From: Chloroflexota bacterium
GTDB lineage: Bacteria; Chloroflexota; Anaerolineae; UBA1429
DNA length: 7,658 nt
Assembly (NCBI GenBank): GCA_012513725.1
Contig: JAAZBQ010000793.1
Coordinates: forward strand, 1 to 7,658
Direction of reading: 5' to 3'
The first letter of the stretch is position 1. Each line of letters opens with the position of its first letter. The notes beneath the pieces were generated by a model. The model was not told where the DNA came from. It did no database searches and worked only from the letters and a program-made list of their open reading frames with translations. A program made the position numbers and the translations under genes. Positions 1 through 6,214 of this stretch are shown here, in pieces.

Positions 1-45
1 CCACAGGATGATGATCGCGACGAGGCTACGCATCAAGCGGCGCAT
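1..45 (-). CDS. 5' fragment of a minus-strand gene, probably a membrane protein (runs off the left edge)
   Basis: Reading leftward from an ATG at 45-43 gives 15 open codons, MRRLMRSLVAIIILW, before the window ends. A strong Shine-Dalgarno sequence (GAGGAGG, about 8 nt upstream of the ATG) supports the start; a second in-frame ATG is codon 5. The short basic N-terminus followed by a run of aliphatic residues is typical of a first transmembrane segment. An ABC-transporter permease subunit is one plausible identity, but 15 residues cannot decide it. The gene begins 38 nt after the stop of the aldo/keto reductase at 84-1079 on the same strand, so the two are probably co-transcribed. Confidence 0.6.
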   Translation of the reverse strand, partial: MRRLMRSLVAIIILW

Positions 46-83
46 GAAATGGCCCTCCTCTGCCCGTCGCGTCTATCGGAGCC

Positions 84-1079
84 CTAGAACGAGCGACGGC
101 GTTCGCCGCCCTGCCATAGGTCGATGCTGGGACCCATGGCGTCTCGCAGGGGGCGGCTGGCCTCATCGAGCGCGCGCAGGGTCTCGCTAGATAGGACGAC
201 CTCGGCAGCCTCCAGGTTACGCAGGAGCTGTTCGGGCTTGCGGCTGCCCACGAGGACGGTTGCCACGCCCTTTTGGGCCATCACCCAGGCCAGCGACAGC
301 GTGGCCATCGGCATGCCTAGGTCGTCGGCGATGCCGCGCACCGCCGCGATGGTCTGGAAGGTCAGCTCCTCGTGGCCCTCCTGGCCGTGCCGGGCGCCGC
401 GGGAGTGGTGGAAGTGGCGCGTGCGGGCGCGGAACTCGGGCACCTCGTCCGGACTAGAGTACACGCCGGCCAGGAGCCCCTGCATCAGGGCCATGTAGGC
501 GATGATGCTGATGCCGTACTTTTGGCAGGCGGGGCCCAGCTCGCACTCGATGGCCCGGGCCAGGAGGCTGTAGCACAACTGGTTGCTGGCGATGGGGGCG
601 CCGGTCCACACCACTTGGTCGAGTTGCTGGACGCCGTGGTTGCTGACCCCCAGCGTGCGCACCTTGCCCGAGGCCACCATCTCCTCGAGCACCTCGATGG
701 CGCCGTCCACGTTCTCCGGCGGCATGGGCCAGTGCACCTGGTACAGATCGACATAATCGGTCTGCAGCCGGCGGAGGCTGTTCTCCAGGCTCTCCCGGAG
801 GGCTTGGGGCGTCGTATGCGAGGGGCTGACCTTGGTGGCGATCAGCGCCCGGTCGCGCCGATCGGCCAGGGCCTTGCCCACCACCTCCTCGCTGCGGCCG
901 GCGTTGTAGCCTTCGGCGGTGTCGAAAAAGTTGATCCCGTGATCCAGCGCGGCGTGGATGGTGGCGACGGCCTGCTGCTCGTCCACCGCCCCCCAGCCGT
1001 CGCCGCCGCCCAGCGGCCAGCAGCCCAGGCCCAGCGCGCTGACCCGCAGGTCCGATCCACCGAGTGCTCTCTGCTCCAC
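84..1079 (-). CDS. Aldo/keto reductase, full-length
   Basis: This 331-residue protein is a complete NAD(P)H-dependent aldo/keto reductase: a cytosolic TIM-barrel enzyme that interconverts carbonyls and alcohols. The canonical tetrad is visible: Asp53 and Tyr58 in FFDTAEGY, Lys83 in IATKVSP and His116 in DLYQVHWP. The C-terminal cofactor signature VLVGSRKPEQLLRNLEA (from about residue 275) contains the Gly-Ser-Arg typical of NADP(H)-binding members. Length and order resemble the YghZ/Tas-like bacterial AKR families; the substrate is unknown. The start is GTG at 1079, chosen because AGGAGG lies 5 nt upstream and a good promoter sits at 1120-1148. It is transcribed divergently from the acetyltransferase gene and is followed by a probable membrane-protein gene. 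The family call is firm; the specific reaction is not known. Confidence 0.93.
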   Translation of the reverse strand: MEQRALGGSDLRVSALGLGCWPLGGGDGWGAVDEQQAVATIHAALDHGINFFDTAEGYNAGRSEEVVGKALADRRDRALIATKVSPSHTTPQALRESLENSLRRLQTDYVDLYQVHWPMPPENVDGAIEVLEEMVASGKVRTLGVSNHGVQQLDQVVWTGAPIASNQLCYSLLARAIECELGPACQKYGISIIAYMALMQGLLAGVYSSPDEVPEFRARTRHFHHSRGARHGQEGHEELTFQTIAAVRGIADDLGMPMATLSLAWVMAQKGVATVLVGSRKPEQLLRNLEAAEVVLSSETLRALDEASRPLRDAMGPSIDLWQGGERRRSF

Positions 1080-1084
1080 GTCGT

Positions 1085-1090
1085 CCTCCT
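1085..1090 (-). promoter_or_regulatory. Ribosome binding site deciding a GTG start
   Basis: AGGAGG on the minus strand, 5 nt upstream of the GTG at 1079. It supports that non-ATG start for the aldo/keto reductase. Confidence 0.8.
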
Positions 1091-1119
1091 ATCGTTCCTG
1101 TGTGTGCATCTCCAGGGCG

Positions 1120-1148
1120 ATGGTAGGGCGGGGAGGGATCTCTGTCAA
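1120..1148 (-). promoter_or_regulatory. Sigma70-type promoter of the leftward aldo/keto reductase
   Basis: On the minus strand, TTGACA (1148-1143, a perfect -35) is separated by exactly 17 nt from TACCAT (1125-1120, -10). The predicted transcription start is near 1113, leaving a leader of about 34 nt with AGGAGG before the GTG start. The -35 lies 11 bp from the -35 of the opposing promoter, so one regulator bound between them could act on both. Confidence 0.8.
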
Positions 1149-1159
1149 GGAAATGGGCG

Positions 1160-1188
1160 TTGACGCGTTCCCGCTCTCTATCTACAAT
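1160..1188 (+). promoter_or_regulatory. Sigma70-type promoter of the acetyltransferase/AKR/lipoprotein block
   Basis: TTGACG (1160-1165) and TACAAT (1183-1188) are separated by exactly 17 nt. Transcription should begin near 1195. The TTG at 1160 and the ATG at 1187 are in frame with the acetyltransferase but lie inside these boxes, so neither can be its start on a transcript from this promoter. The next in-frame ATG is at 1232. Confidence 0.8.
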
Positions 1189-1231
1189 GCACGTGATCTC
1201 ACCACACGATGCATCCTCGGGAGCCCGATCC

Positions 1232-2116
1232 ATGGTCACGCCGGCAGGTTCCGAGCGCACAGAGGTAACATCCGGCGACCTGGCCCGGGCCCTCGGCGAT
1301 CTCGGTCTCTCGCCCGGGGTGGGGCTCATGGTGCACTCTTCGCTGCGCTCCTTTGGCCACCTCCGCGGAGGCGCTCGCGGGGCGATCGACGCGCTGATGG
1401 CCGCCGTCGGCGCCGAGGGCACGCTGCTGTTCCCGTCCTTCAACCACGGCGCCGCCTTTCGGCCGGGCGCGCCCGGCTACTATCACCCCCATGAGACGCC
1501 CACCACCAACGGCATCATCCCCGACACGTTCTGGCGGCTGCCGGGCGTGGTCCGCAGCCTGCACCCGACCCACGCCTTTGCCGCCTGGGGCGCTAGCGCC
1601 GAACGCTACGTCGCCGGACACCACCGCACCCTGACCATGGGTGCCGATTCGCCGCTGGGCCTGCTGGCCCGCGACGGGGGCTATTGTCTGCTCGTCGGCG
1701 TCGACTATCGCTCGAACACCTCCCACCACGTCGCAGAGACGCTGAGCGGCGCACGCTGCCTGGGTCGCCGCACCGAGGCCTATCCCGTGCACCTGCCCGA
1801 TGGCCGGCGCGTCGTGGGGCGCACCTGGGCCTGGCGGGCCGGCCGCTGCCCGATCACCGACGCGCAGCGCTACCCCGAGATCCTGCGTGGCCGGGGGCTC
1901 GATCGGCAGGTGCGGGTGGGGGAGTGCACCCTGACGCTCTTTCGCCTGGCCGACTGCCTCGACGTCGTCGGCGAGCTGCTCTGCAACGGGATCGGCGACT
2001 ATCCTCCCTGCGCGCGGTGCCCGGTCCGCCCGCAGGTGACGGAGCACACCGTCCCGTCCGATTGGAATGATGCGGCGGGCGTCCTCTGCGCGGATTCCGA
2101 CGCCTGGCGCTACTAG
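1232..2116 (+). CDS. AAC(3)-family (Antibiotic_NAT) acetyltransferase homologue
   Basis: This 294-residue protein belongs to the aminoglycoside N3-acetyltransferase fold family, soluble acetyl-CoA-dependent N-acetyltransferases. Family landmarks appear in order: the GVGLMVHSSLRSFG segment (residues 29-42), GGARGAIDALMAAVG followed by GTLLFPSF (46-70), RSLHPTHAFAAWG (108-120), LTMGADSPLG (134-143) and the NTSHHVAE block (162-169) with the likely catalytic His166. The family includes true resistance enzymes but also many chromosomal members such as YokD-like proteins whose natural substrate is unknown; nothing here points to resistance. The C-terminal region has a CxxC pair (Cys260, Cys263) and several other cysteines that I do not recognise as standard for AAC(3). 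I chose ATG 1232 because earlier in-frame starts overlap the promoter; the Shine-Dalgarno (GGGAG) is modest. The second AKR follows after 64 nt. Confidence 0.87.
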   Translation: MVTPAGSERTEVTSGDLARALGDLGLSPGVGLMVHSSLRSFGHLRGGARGAIDALMAAVGAEGTLLFPSFNHGAAFRPGAPGYYHPHETPTTNGIIPDTFWRLPGVVRSLHPTHAFAAWGASAERYVAGHHRTLTMGADSPLGLLARDGGYCLLVGVDYRSNTSHHVAETLSGARCLGRRTEAYPVHLPDGRRVVGRTWAWRAGRCPITDAQRYPEILRGRGLDRQVRVGECTLTLFRLADCLDVVGELLCNGIGDYPPCARCPVRPQVTEHTVPSDWNDAAGVLCADSDAWRY

Positions 2117-2170
2117 TTCCGTGCATCCCGATTTCGCCTGCAGGCCGAGCCGGTTTGAGGGGTACAGAGG

Positions 2171-2176
2171 AGGAGG
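2171..2176 (+). promoter_or_regulatory. Ribosome binding site deciding the AKR start
   Basis: A GAGGAGGAGG run ends 4 nt before the ATG at 2181. It marks that codon as the start, rather than the in-frame ATG at 2067 inside the acetyltransferase gene. Confidence 0.8.
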
Positions 2177-2180
2177 CACC

Positions 2181-3041
2181 ATGGAACGCGACGAGAAGCG
2201 CAATGGCATTCCCACCCGAGAGATCGGTTCCACCGGAGAGCGGGTAACCATCATCGGCGTCGGGGGCTTTCATATCGGTTCTGCCGGCCGCCCGCTGGGC
2301 GTTCGCATCATCCGCCAGGCCATCGACGAAGGGGTGAACTTTTGCGATAACGCCTGGTGCTATCACCGGGGCGAGTCGGAGCGCATCATGGGCGAGGCCC
2401 TGGGAGATGGCTACCGGGGCCAGGTCTTCTTGATGACCAAGAACCACGGTCGCGACGGCGACACCTTTCGCACGCAGCTCGAGGAAAGCCTCCGCCGCCT
2501 GCAGACGGACGTCATCGACCTCGTGCAGTTCCACGACCTCCGCCAGCCGAACGAGCCGGCGCGCATCCTCCACGGCGGCGCCCTCGAGGCCGCCATCGCC
2601 GCCCGCGAGGAGGGCAAGCTGCGCTTCATCGGCTTTACCGGGCACTATAGCCCGGCACTGCACGCCGAGATGCTGGCCCATCCCCACCCCTGGGACGCGG
2701 TGCAGATGCCGATCAACGTCCGCGACGCAGAGGATCGCTCCTTTGCGTGCCAGATCCTGCCCATCCTGCGGGCCCGCGGCATTGGGGCCATCGGCATGAA
2801 GAGCCTGGCGGGCGGCCGCCTGTTGCGCGCCGGCTTTACGCCGGAGGAGGCGCTCGGCTATGCGCTCTCGCAGCCCATCGACGTGCTGGTAACCGGCATC
2901 GACTCCCTCGAGATCCTCTCTCAGAATCTGCGCATCGCACGGGCCTTTCACTACGTAGAGGAAGGCGAGCAGGAGGCGCTCATCGGTCGCGCCGAGGAGG
3001 CCGACCCGGAGTGTAGCCTGGAGTATTACAAGGCTTCCTGA
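2181..3041 (+). CDS. Aldo/keto reductase, short divergent type
   Basis: This 286-residue protein is a second aldo/keto reductase, of a subfamily different from the minus-strand one. The tetrad is present: Asp56 and Tyr61 in FCDNAWCYHRGESERIMGEAL, Lys87 in FLMTKNHG and His118 in DLVQFHDL. The C-terminal cofactor region reads VLVTGIDSLEILSQNLRIA and lacks the Gly-Ser-Arg motif. This resembles the 'predicted oxidoreductase' (COG1453-like) AKRs, here without their C-terminal Fe-S cysteine domain. It probably reduces or oxidises a sugar or related carbonyl using NAD(P)(H); the substrate is unknown. The ATG at 2181 is preceded by a strong Shine-Dalgarno. It lies 64 nt after the acetyltransferase and 49 nt before the lipoprotein gene with no clear promoter in either gap, so a three-gene transcript is likely. 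Confidence 0.92.
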   Translation: MERDEKRNGIPTREIGSTGERVTIIGVGGFHIGSAGRPLGVRIIRQAIDEGVNFCDNAWCYHRGESERIMGEALGDGYRGQVFLMTKNHGRDGDTFRTQLEESLRRLQTDVIDLVQFHDLRQPNEPARILHGGALEAAIAAREEGKLRFIGFTGHYSPALHAEMLAHPHPWDAVQMPINVRDAEDRSFACQILPILRARGIGAIGMKSLAGGRLLRAGFTPEEALGYALSQPIDVLVTGIDSLEILSQNLRIARAFHYVEEGEQEALIGRAEEADPECSLEYYKAS

Positions 3042-3090
3042 CCCGATGTGTGGTCGGGAACGTGCGTGGACGTGCGCAGAGGGAGGTACA

Positions 3091-3825
3091 ATGCAACGGA
3101 TCTCAAGGGGGCGAGTGGCGCCTGCGTGGCGTGTGGCGATCCTTTGCCTGGTGGCGGCGCTGCTGGCGGTCGGCTGCACGCCGCTGCTGGGCTCGGGCCG
3201 TGCCGCCAGCCAGGACTATGAGTTGAGCGGGTTTACCCGCGTGTATGCCTCACACGGCTTTGGGGTGGACGTGCGCCAGGGCGATGCCTATAGCGTGCGG
3301 GTCACGACCGACGACAACATCCTGGACGATGTGGTCGTCGAGGTCAGCGGAGACGCTCTGTCCATCGGCCTGCCGACGGGCACGTTCACCACGAGCCGGC
3401 TGCAGGCCGAGGTCACCCTGCCCGCGCTGCGGGAAGTGAGGGCCTCGGGCGGGAGCCGGGTCTCTTTCTCCGGGTTCAGCGAGGAGGGCGAGTGGTTCCG
3501 CGCCGAGGGCTCGGGCGGCGCCCGCGTCGAGGGCGAGGCGTTCGCCGAGGAGATGCGCATCGACCTGTCGGGCGGCTCGCGCGCCACCATCTCCGGGAGC
3601 GCCGAGCGCCTGGAGGTGACGGTGAGCGGCGGGGGGAACGCCGACTTCTCGGACCTCGAGGTGCAGGATGCCGACGTGAACGTCAGCGGCGGCTCTAGCG
3701 CCACCGTGAACGTCCGGGATACCCTCGATGCGACGGCGAGCGGTGGCGCCACCGTGCGCTACATCGGTAACCCCACCATCGGCCGCGAGAACGTCTCCGG
3801 CGGCGGCGCAGTTCGCCCCGACTGA
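3091..3825 (+). CDS. GIN-type (DUF2807-like) repeat-domain lipoprotein
   Basis: This 244-residue protein is predicted to be exported and lipid-anchored. It has a basic N-terminus, a hydrophobic segment at about 14-27 and a lipobox ending AVGC with Cys29 as the lipidation site. The mature part begins with SGFTRVYASHGFGVDVRQG (46-64) and continues as short beta-strand repeats marked by Ser-Gly-Gly at residues 119, 141, 160, 179, 199, 217 and 236, a period of about 19. This matches the putative auto-transporter adhesin head GIN domain family (DUF2807), a right-handed beta-solenoid of unknown role found in envelope proteins. ATG 3091 is chosen over the upstream in-frame ATG at 3046 because GAGGGAGG lies just before it and the signal peptide then starts at residue 1. 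It is the last gene before the convergent terminator. No enzymatic role is suggested; function is unknown. Confidence 0.88.
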   Translation: MQRISRGRVAPAWRVAILCLVAALLAVGCTPLLGSGRAASQDYELSGFTRVYASHGFGVDVRQGDAYSVRVTTDDNILDDVVVEVSGDALSIGLPTGTFTTSRLQAEVTLPALREVRASGGSRVSFSGFSEEGEWFRAEGSGGARVEGEAFAEEMRIDLSGGSRATISGSAERLEVTVSGGGNADFSDLEVQDADVNVSGGSSATVNVRDTLDATASGGATVRYIGNPTIGRENVSGGGAVRPD

Positions 3826-3847
3826 GGCCGAGGACACGACAAAACGA

Positions 3848-3881
3848 GACGAGGGGCGCCAGAGACCTGGCGCCCCTCGTC
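3848..3881. terminator. Bidirectional Rho-independent-like terminator between converging genes
   Basis: A perfect 15-bp stem (3848-3862 with 3867-3881) closes on a 4-nt loop, AGAC. It lies between the stop of the lipoprotein (3825) and the stop of the leftward Gfo/Idh/MocA gene (3901). In the leftward direction the stem is followed by TCGTTTTGTC, a passable U-tract. Rightward it is followed by CTTCACC, which is poor. It therefore fits best as the terminator of the leftward operon and may also stop the rightward one. Confidence 0.82.
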
Positions 3882-3900
3882 CTTCACCTCGCCGGCCGGC

Positions 3901-5040
3901 CTACCCGATCGACCAGATGGCGTCGTTCACCAGTTCCAGCTTGCCGCTGGCGGCCGAGCGGCTCCCGGCATCCAGGATGGCCATCGCCTCCACGTTCAGG
4001 TCCATCTGCAGCGTGGGGTGCAGAGGATCGCCGGTCTCCAGGTGATGGAGGAACTCTTCCGCCAGCGTCGCGCGCCCCTCGGGGAGCGGGTCGCCCTCGA
4101 TCACCTCGTCGGGCTCCGAGAGGCCGTGGCCCCGAGACGTGTGGACCTCCACCACAGGCACCGTCCCGCCGGCGGGGTCCGGGCGGGTGCTGACGACCAG
4201 GGTGCCCTGGGTGCCGTAGACGATGGGGCCGGTGGGCACACCGACGTTCCAGGTGGTCCAGGTGCCCTCCAGGATGGCCATCGCCTGGGGAAAGCGCACG
4301 GTGATGATGGCATTGTCCTCGGCGTCGCCAAAGGGGCTGTTCAGGTTGGCCTTGAGGCCATAGGCGGCGGTGGCGCCCTCGCCCAGGTACCAGCGCGAGA
4401 GGCAGGCCCCGTAGCAGCAATAGTCCAAGAGCGCGCCGCCGCCGGGCGCCGCGTGGTGCCACCACTCGGGCGCCTTTTCGTCGTCGGTAAAGGCCTGATC
4501 GCCCGTGCCGTAGGCCAGCGGTCCCATCGAGGCGCCGTTGCGCCACTTGACCTCCCACACCGTGCCGATGCGCCCCGCGTCGATGAGTTCCTTGGCCTTG
4601 CGCACCGCCGGCGACCAGGTGATCGGCCAGTTCACCATCAGCTCCACGCCCGCCGAGCGCACCGCCCGGGCGATGCGCAGCGCGCCGGGGAGATCGGCGG
4701 CCATCGGCTTTTCGGTGAGCATGTGCAGGCCCTTGGCGGCGATCGCCTCGGCCACCTCGGGGTGCTTGCGGTTCTCCGGGCAAAAGATCACGGCGTCCAG
4801 CGACTCGCTGTCCAGCAGTGCCCGATAGTCGTCGTACACCTTGGGGATGCCGACCACCTCGTGGGCGCGCCGCAGGTTGGCCCCCCGCGACGAGTTCTTC
4901 ATGCTGATGGAGGGCAGGTCCGGGACGGTGTCGGCGCAGGCCACCCACTCGACGTTGGCGAGTTTGTTGAACTCGTCCAGCAGGTGGTTGATGTGCATGT
5001 GGGCAAAGCCCACGGCGGCGAGACGGTAGGTCTTGCTCAT
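3901..5040 (-). CDS. Gfo/Idh/MocA-family oxidoreductase, atypical member (third gene of the operon)
   Basis: This 379-residue protein is a predicted NAD(P)-dependent dehydrogenase or reductase acting on a sugar, cyclitol or similar substrate. The N-terminal Rossmann domain starts RLAAVGFAHMHINHLL, where the usual GxGxxG is replaced by GFAHMH. The EKP motif with Lys111 (LTEKPMAAD, 109-116) is intact. In the C-terminal domain the family pattern D-x-G-x-H is changed: GGGALLDYCCYGACLSRW has Asp206 but Tyr210 where the catalytic His normally sits. Such variants exist in the family, so it may have shifted chemistry rather than being dead. The ATG at 5040 overlaps the preceding gene's stop by ATGA, and AAGGAG lies 7 nt upstream, implying translational coupling. 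Transcription ends at the hairpin 3848-3881. The family is certain; the substrate is unknown. Confidence 0.92.
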   Translation of the reverse strand: MSKTYRLAAVGFAHMHINHLLDEFNKLANVEWVACADTVPDLPSISMKNSSRGANLRRAHEVVGIPKVYDDYRALLDSESLDAVIFCPENRKHPEVAEAIAAKGLHMLTEKPMAADLPGALRIARAVRSAGVELMVNWPITWSPAVRKAKELIDAGRIGTVWEVKWRNGASMGPLAYGTGDQAFTDDEKAPEWWHHAAPGGGALLDYCCYGACLSRWYLGEGATAAYGLKANLNSPFGDAEDNAIITVRFPQAMAILEGTWTTWNVGVPTGPIVYGTQGTLVVSTRPDPAGGTVPVVEVHTSRGHGLSEPDEVIEGDPLPEGRATLAEEFLHHLETGDPLHPTLQMDLNVEAMAILDAGSRSAASGKLELVNDAIWSIG

Positions 5041-6140
5041 GCTGGTGCTCCTTCCGCGGGACGGGCTTGGGCGGATGACGTCAGCGGCGCGCCGGGGGCC
5101 GCGCCGTTCAGGCACACCTCGTGCCCCGTCTCGGCGCTCTCGAGGAGGGCTTCCATCATCTCCTGGACGATGAGGCCGTGCCGGAGGGGCGCCTGACACT
5201 CGACGCCATCCAGGATGCACTCGATAAAGTGGGCGGCGAGGTGATCCCAGGCTTGGGGGCCATCGGGAAGCGTCACGGTGACATCCTGCGGGGCGCCGCA
5301 CACGGTGCGATAGAGGGTCAGCGGGCTCAGGCGGGCGCCGGCCTCGGTGCCGAACAGCTCGATCTGCAATCCGTCGGGCTGGTGGCTGGCCCAGAACGAC
5401 TCGACCTGCAGCCCCGTCCCGTCTTCAAAGCGGATGAACCCGCCGCCATAGTCGTCTGCGGCGTAGCGGCTGTAAAAGTCTTGCGGCGGCTGGCTAAAGT
5501 GCCAGTACCCCTGGCCGCGGGGCCCGAACTTGGCGCCCGCCGTTCCCAGCACGCTCACCGGCTTGGGCATGCCCAAGAGCCACCAGGCAGAGTCCAGCAC
5601 GTGGACGCCCATGTCGCGAAACGCGCCGCCCCCGCGCTCGATAAAGCCGAGGCTCCAGTTCGGAATGCCGCTGCGGCGCACGCTCCGCGCGTGGCCATAG
5701 TACACCTCGCCGAACTCGCCCGCCTCGCGCAGGGTGCCCAGGTAGCGGACGTCGTCGGAAAAGCGGGTCGAGAGGGACATCATGTTCACCAGGCCGGAGG
5801 CCTCAGCCGCCTCGACGAGCTCCTGCGCCGCCTCCAGCGAGTCGGCCAGCGGCTTGGTCACCATGACGTGCTTGCCGTTGCGGAGCGCCTCCAGCGCCAC
5901 GGGCACGTGCCACTGGTTCGGGGTGCCGACGAACACCGCGTCGATCTCCGGGTCGCGGCACATGGCCTCGTACGATGTGTAGAACTTGGGCTCCTCGGGC
6001 AGCTCCTTGGCGAACTCGTGCATGCGGTTCTCCAAGAGGTCGCACAGGGCGACGACGCGGCCGCGCGGGTTGCGCATGATGCCCCGGGCGTTCTGCCTGC
6101 CGATGCCCATGCCGACGATGGCGGTCCTGACCTCGTTCAT
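5037..6140 (-). CDS. Gfo/Idh/MocA-family oxidoreductase (second gene of the operon)
   Basis: This 367-residue protein is a canonical cytosolic family member. The Rossmann glycine motif is VGMGIGRQNARG (9-20), with Gly10, Gly12 and Gly14. The EKP motif appears as TKP with Lys96 (VMVTKPLADS), a common variant. The catalytic Asp176/His180 pair lies in GGGAFRDMGVHVLDSAWWLLG. Before it, YYGHARSVRRSGIPNW (148-162) matches a motif shared with the first gene of the operon. The last 23 or so residues are Ala/Pro/Gly-rich and probably a dispensable tail; they also carry the ribosome binding site of the next gene. I start at ATG 6140 (AGGAG about 9 nt upstream) rather than the weak in-frame TTG at 6179. 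It begins 74 nt after the preceding gene. It probably oxidises or reduces a polyhydroxy substrate with NAD(P); the substrate is unknown. Confidence 0.93.
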   Translation of the reverse strand: MNEVRTAIVGMGIGRQNARGIMRNPRGRVVALCDLLENRMHEFAKELPEEPKFYTSYEAMCRDPEIDAVFVGTPNQWHVPVALEALRNGKHVMVTKPLADSLEAAQELVEAAEASGLVNMMSLSTRFSDDVRYLGTLREAGEFGEVYYGHARSVRRSGIPNWSLGFIERGGGAFRDMGVHVLDSAWWLLGMPKPVSVLGTAGAKFGPRGQGYWHFSQPPQDFYSRYAADDYGGGFIRFEDGTGLQVESFWASHQPDGLQIELFGTEAGARLSPLTLYRTVCGAPQDVTVTLPDGPQAWDHLAAHFIECILDGVECQAPLRHGLIVQEMMEALLESAETGHEVCLNGAAPGAPLTSSAQARPAEGAPA

Positions 6141-6214
6141 GTGACTCTGCTCCTGTATGGATGGTGGGGTTCGCTGCAACCGCCCGCGACGGACGCCTCT
6201 GCGAACGGGCGACC

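Noticed and set aside
372..1163. Long plus-strand open frame opposite the first aldo/keto reductase
   Set aside because: It is the antisense shadow of a conserved enzyme with all catalytic residues, is Ala/Gly/His/Arg-rich, and has no ribosome binding site; long antisense frames are expected at this GC content.
1188..1213. Imperfect inverted repeat TGCACGTG...CACGATGCA in the acetyltransferase leader
   Set aside because: Short, with a bulge and a 9-nt spacer; could be chance, so not called an operator or riboswitch.
454..1443. 329-residue minus-strand frame spanning the divergent promoter region
   Set aside because: It crosses both promoters and overlaps the AKR and the acetyltransferase; it is Arg/Pro/Gly-rich without family motifs.
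3042..3058. Small hairpin (CCCGA/TCGGG, 7-nt loop) between the second AKR and the lipoprotein gene
   Set aside because: The stem is only 5 bp with no T-run; too weak to call a terminator.
1199..3179. Two long minus-strand frames (1199-2254 and 1854-3179) opposite the acetyltransferase and second AKR
   Set aside because: Both mirror strongly conserved plus-strand genes and show shadow-type composition.
5074..5081. TGACGTCA palindromes (also at about 6403) as operators
   Set aside because: Both lie within coding sequence well away from promoters; likely coincidental.
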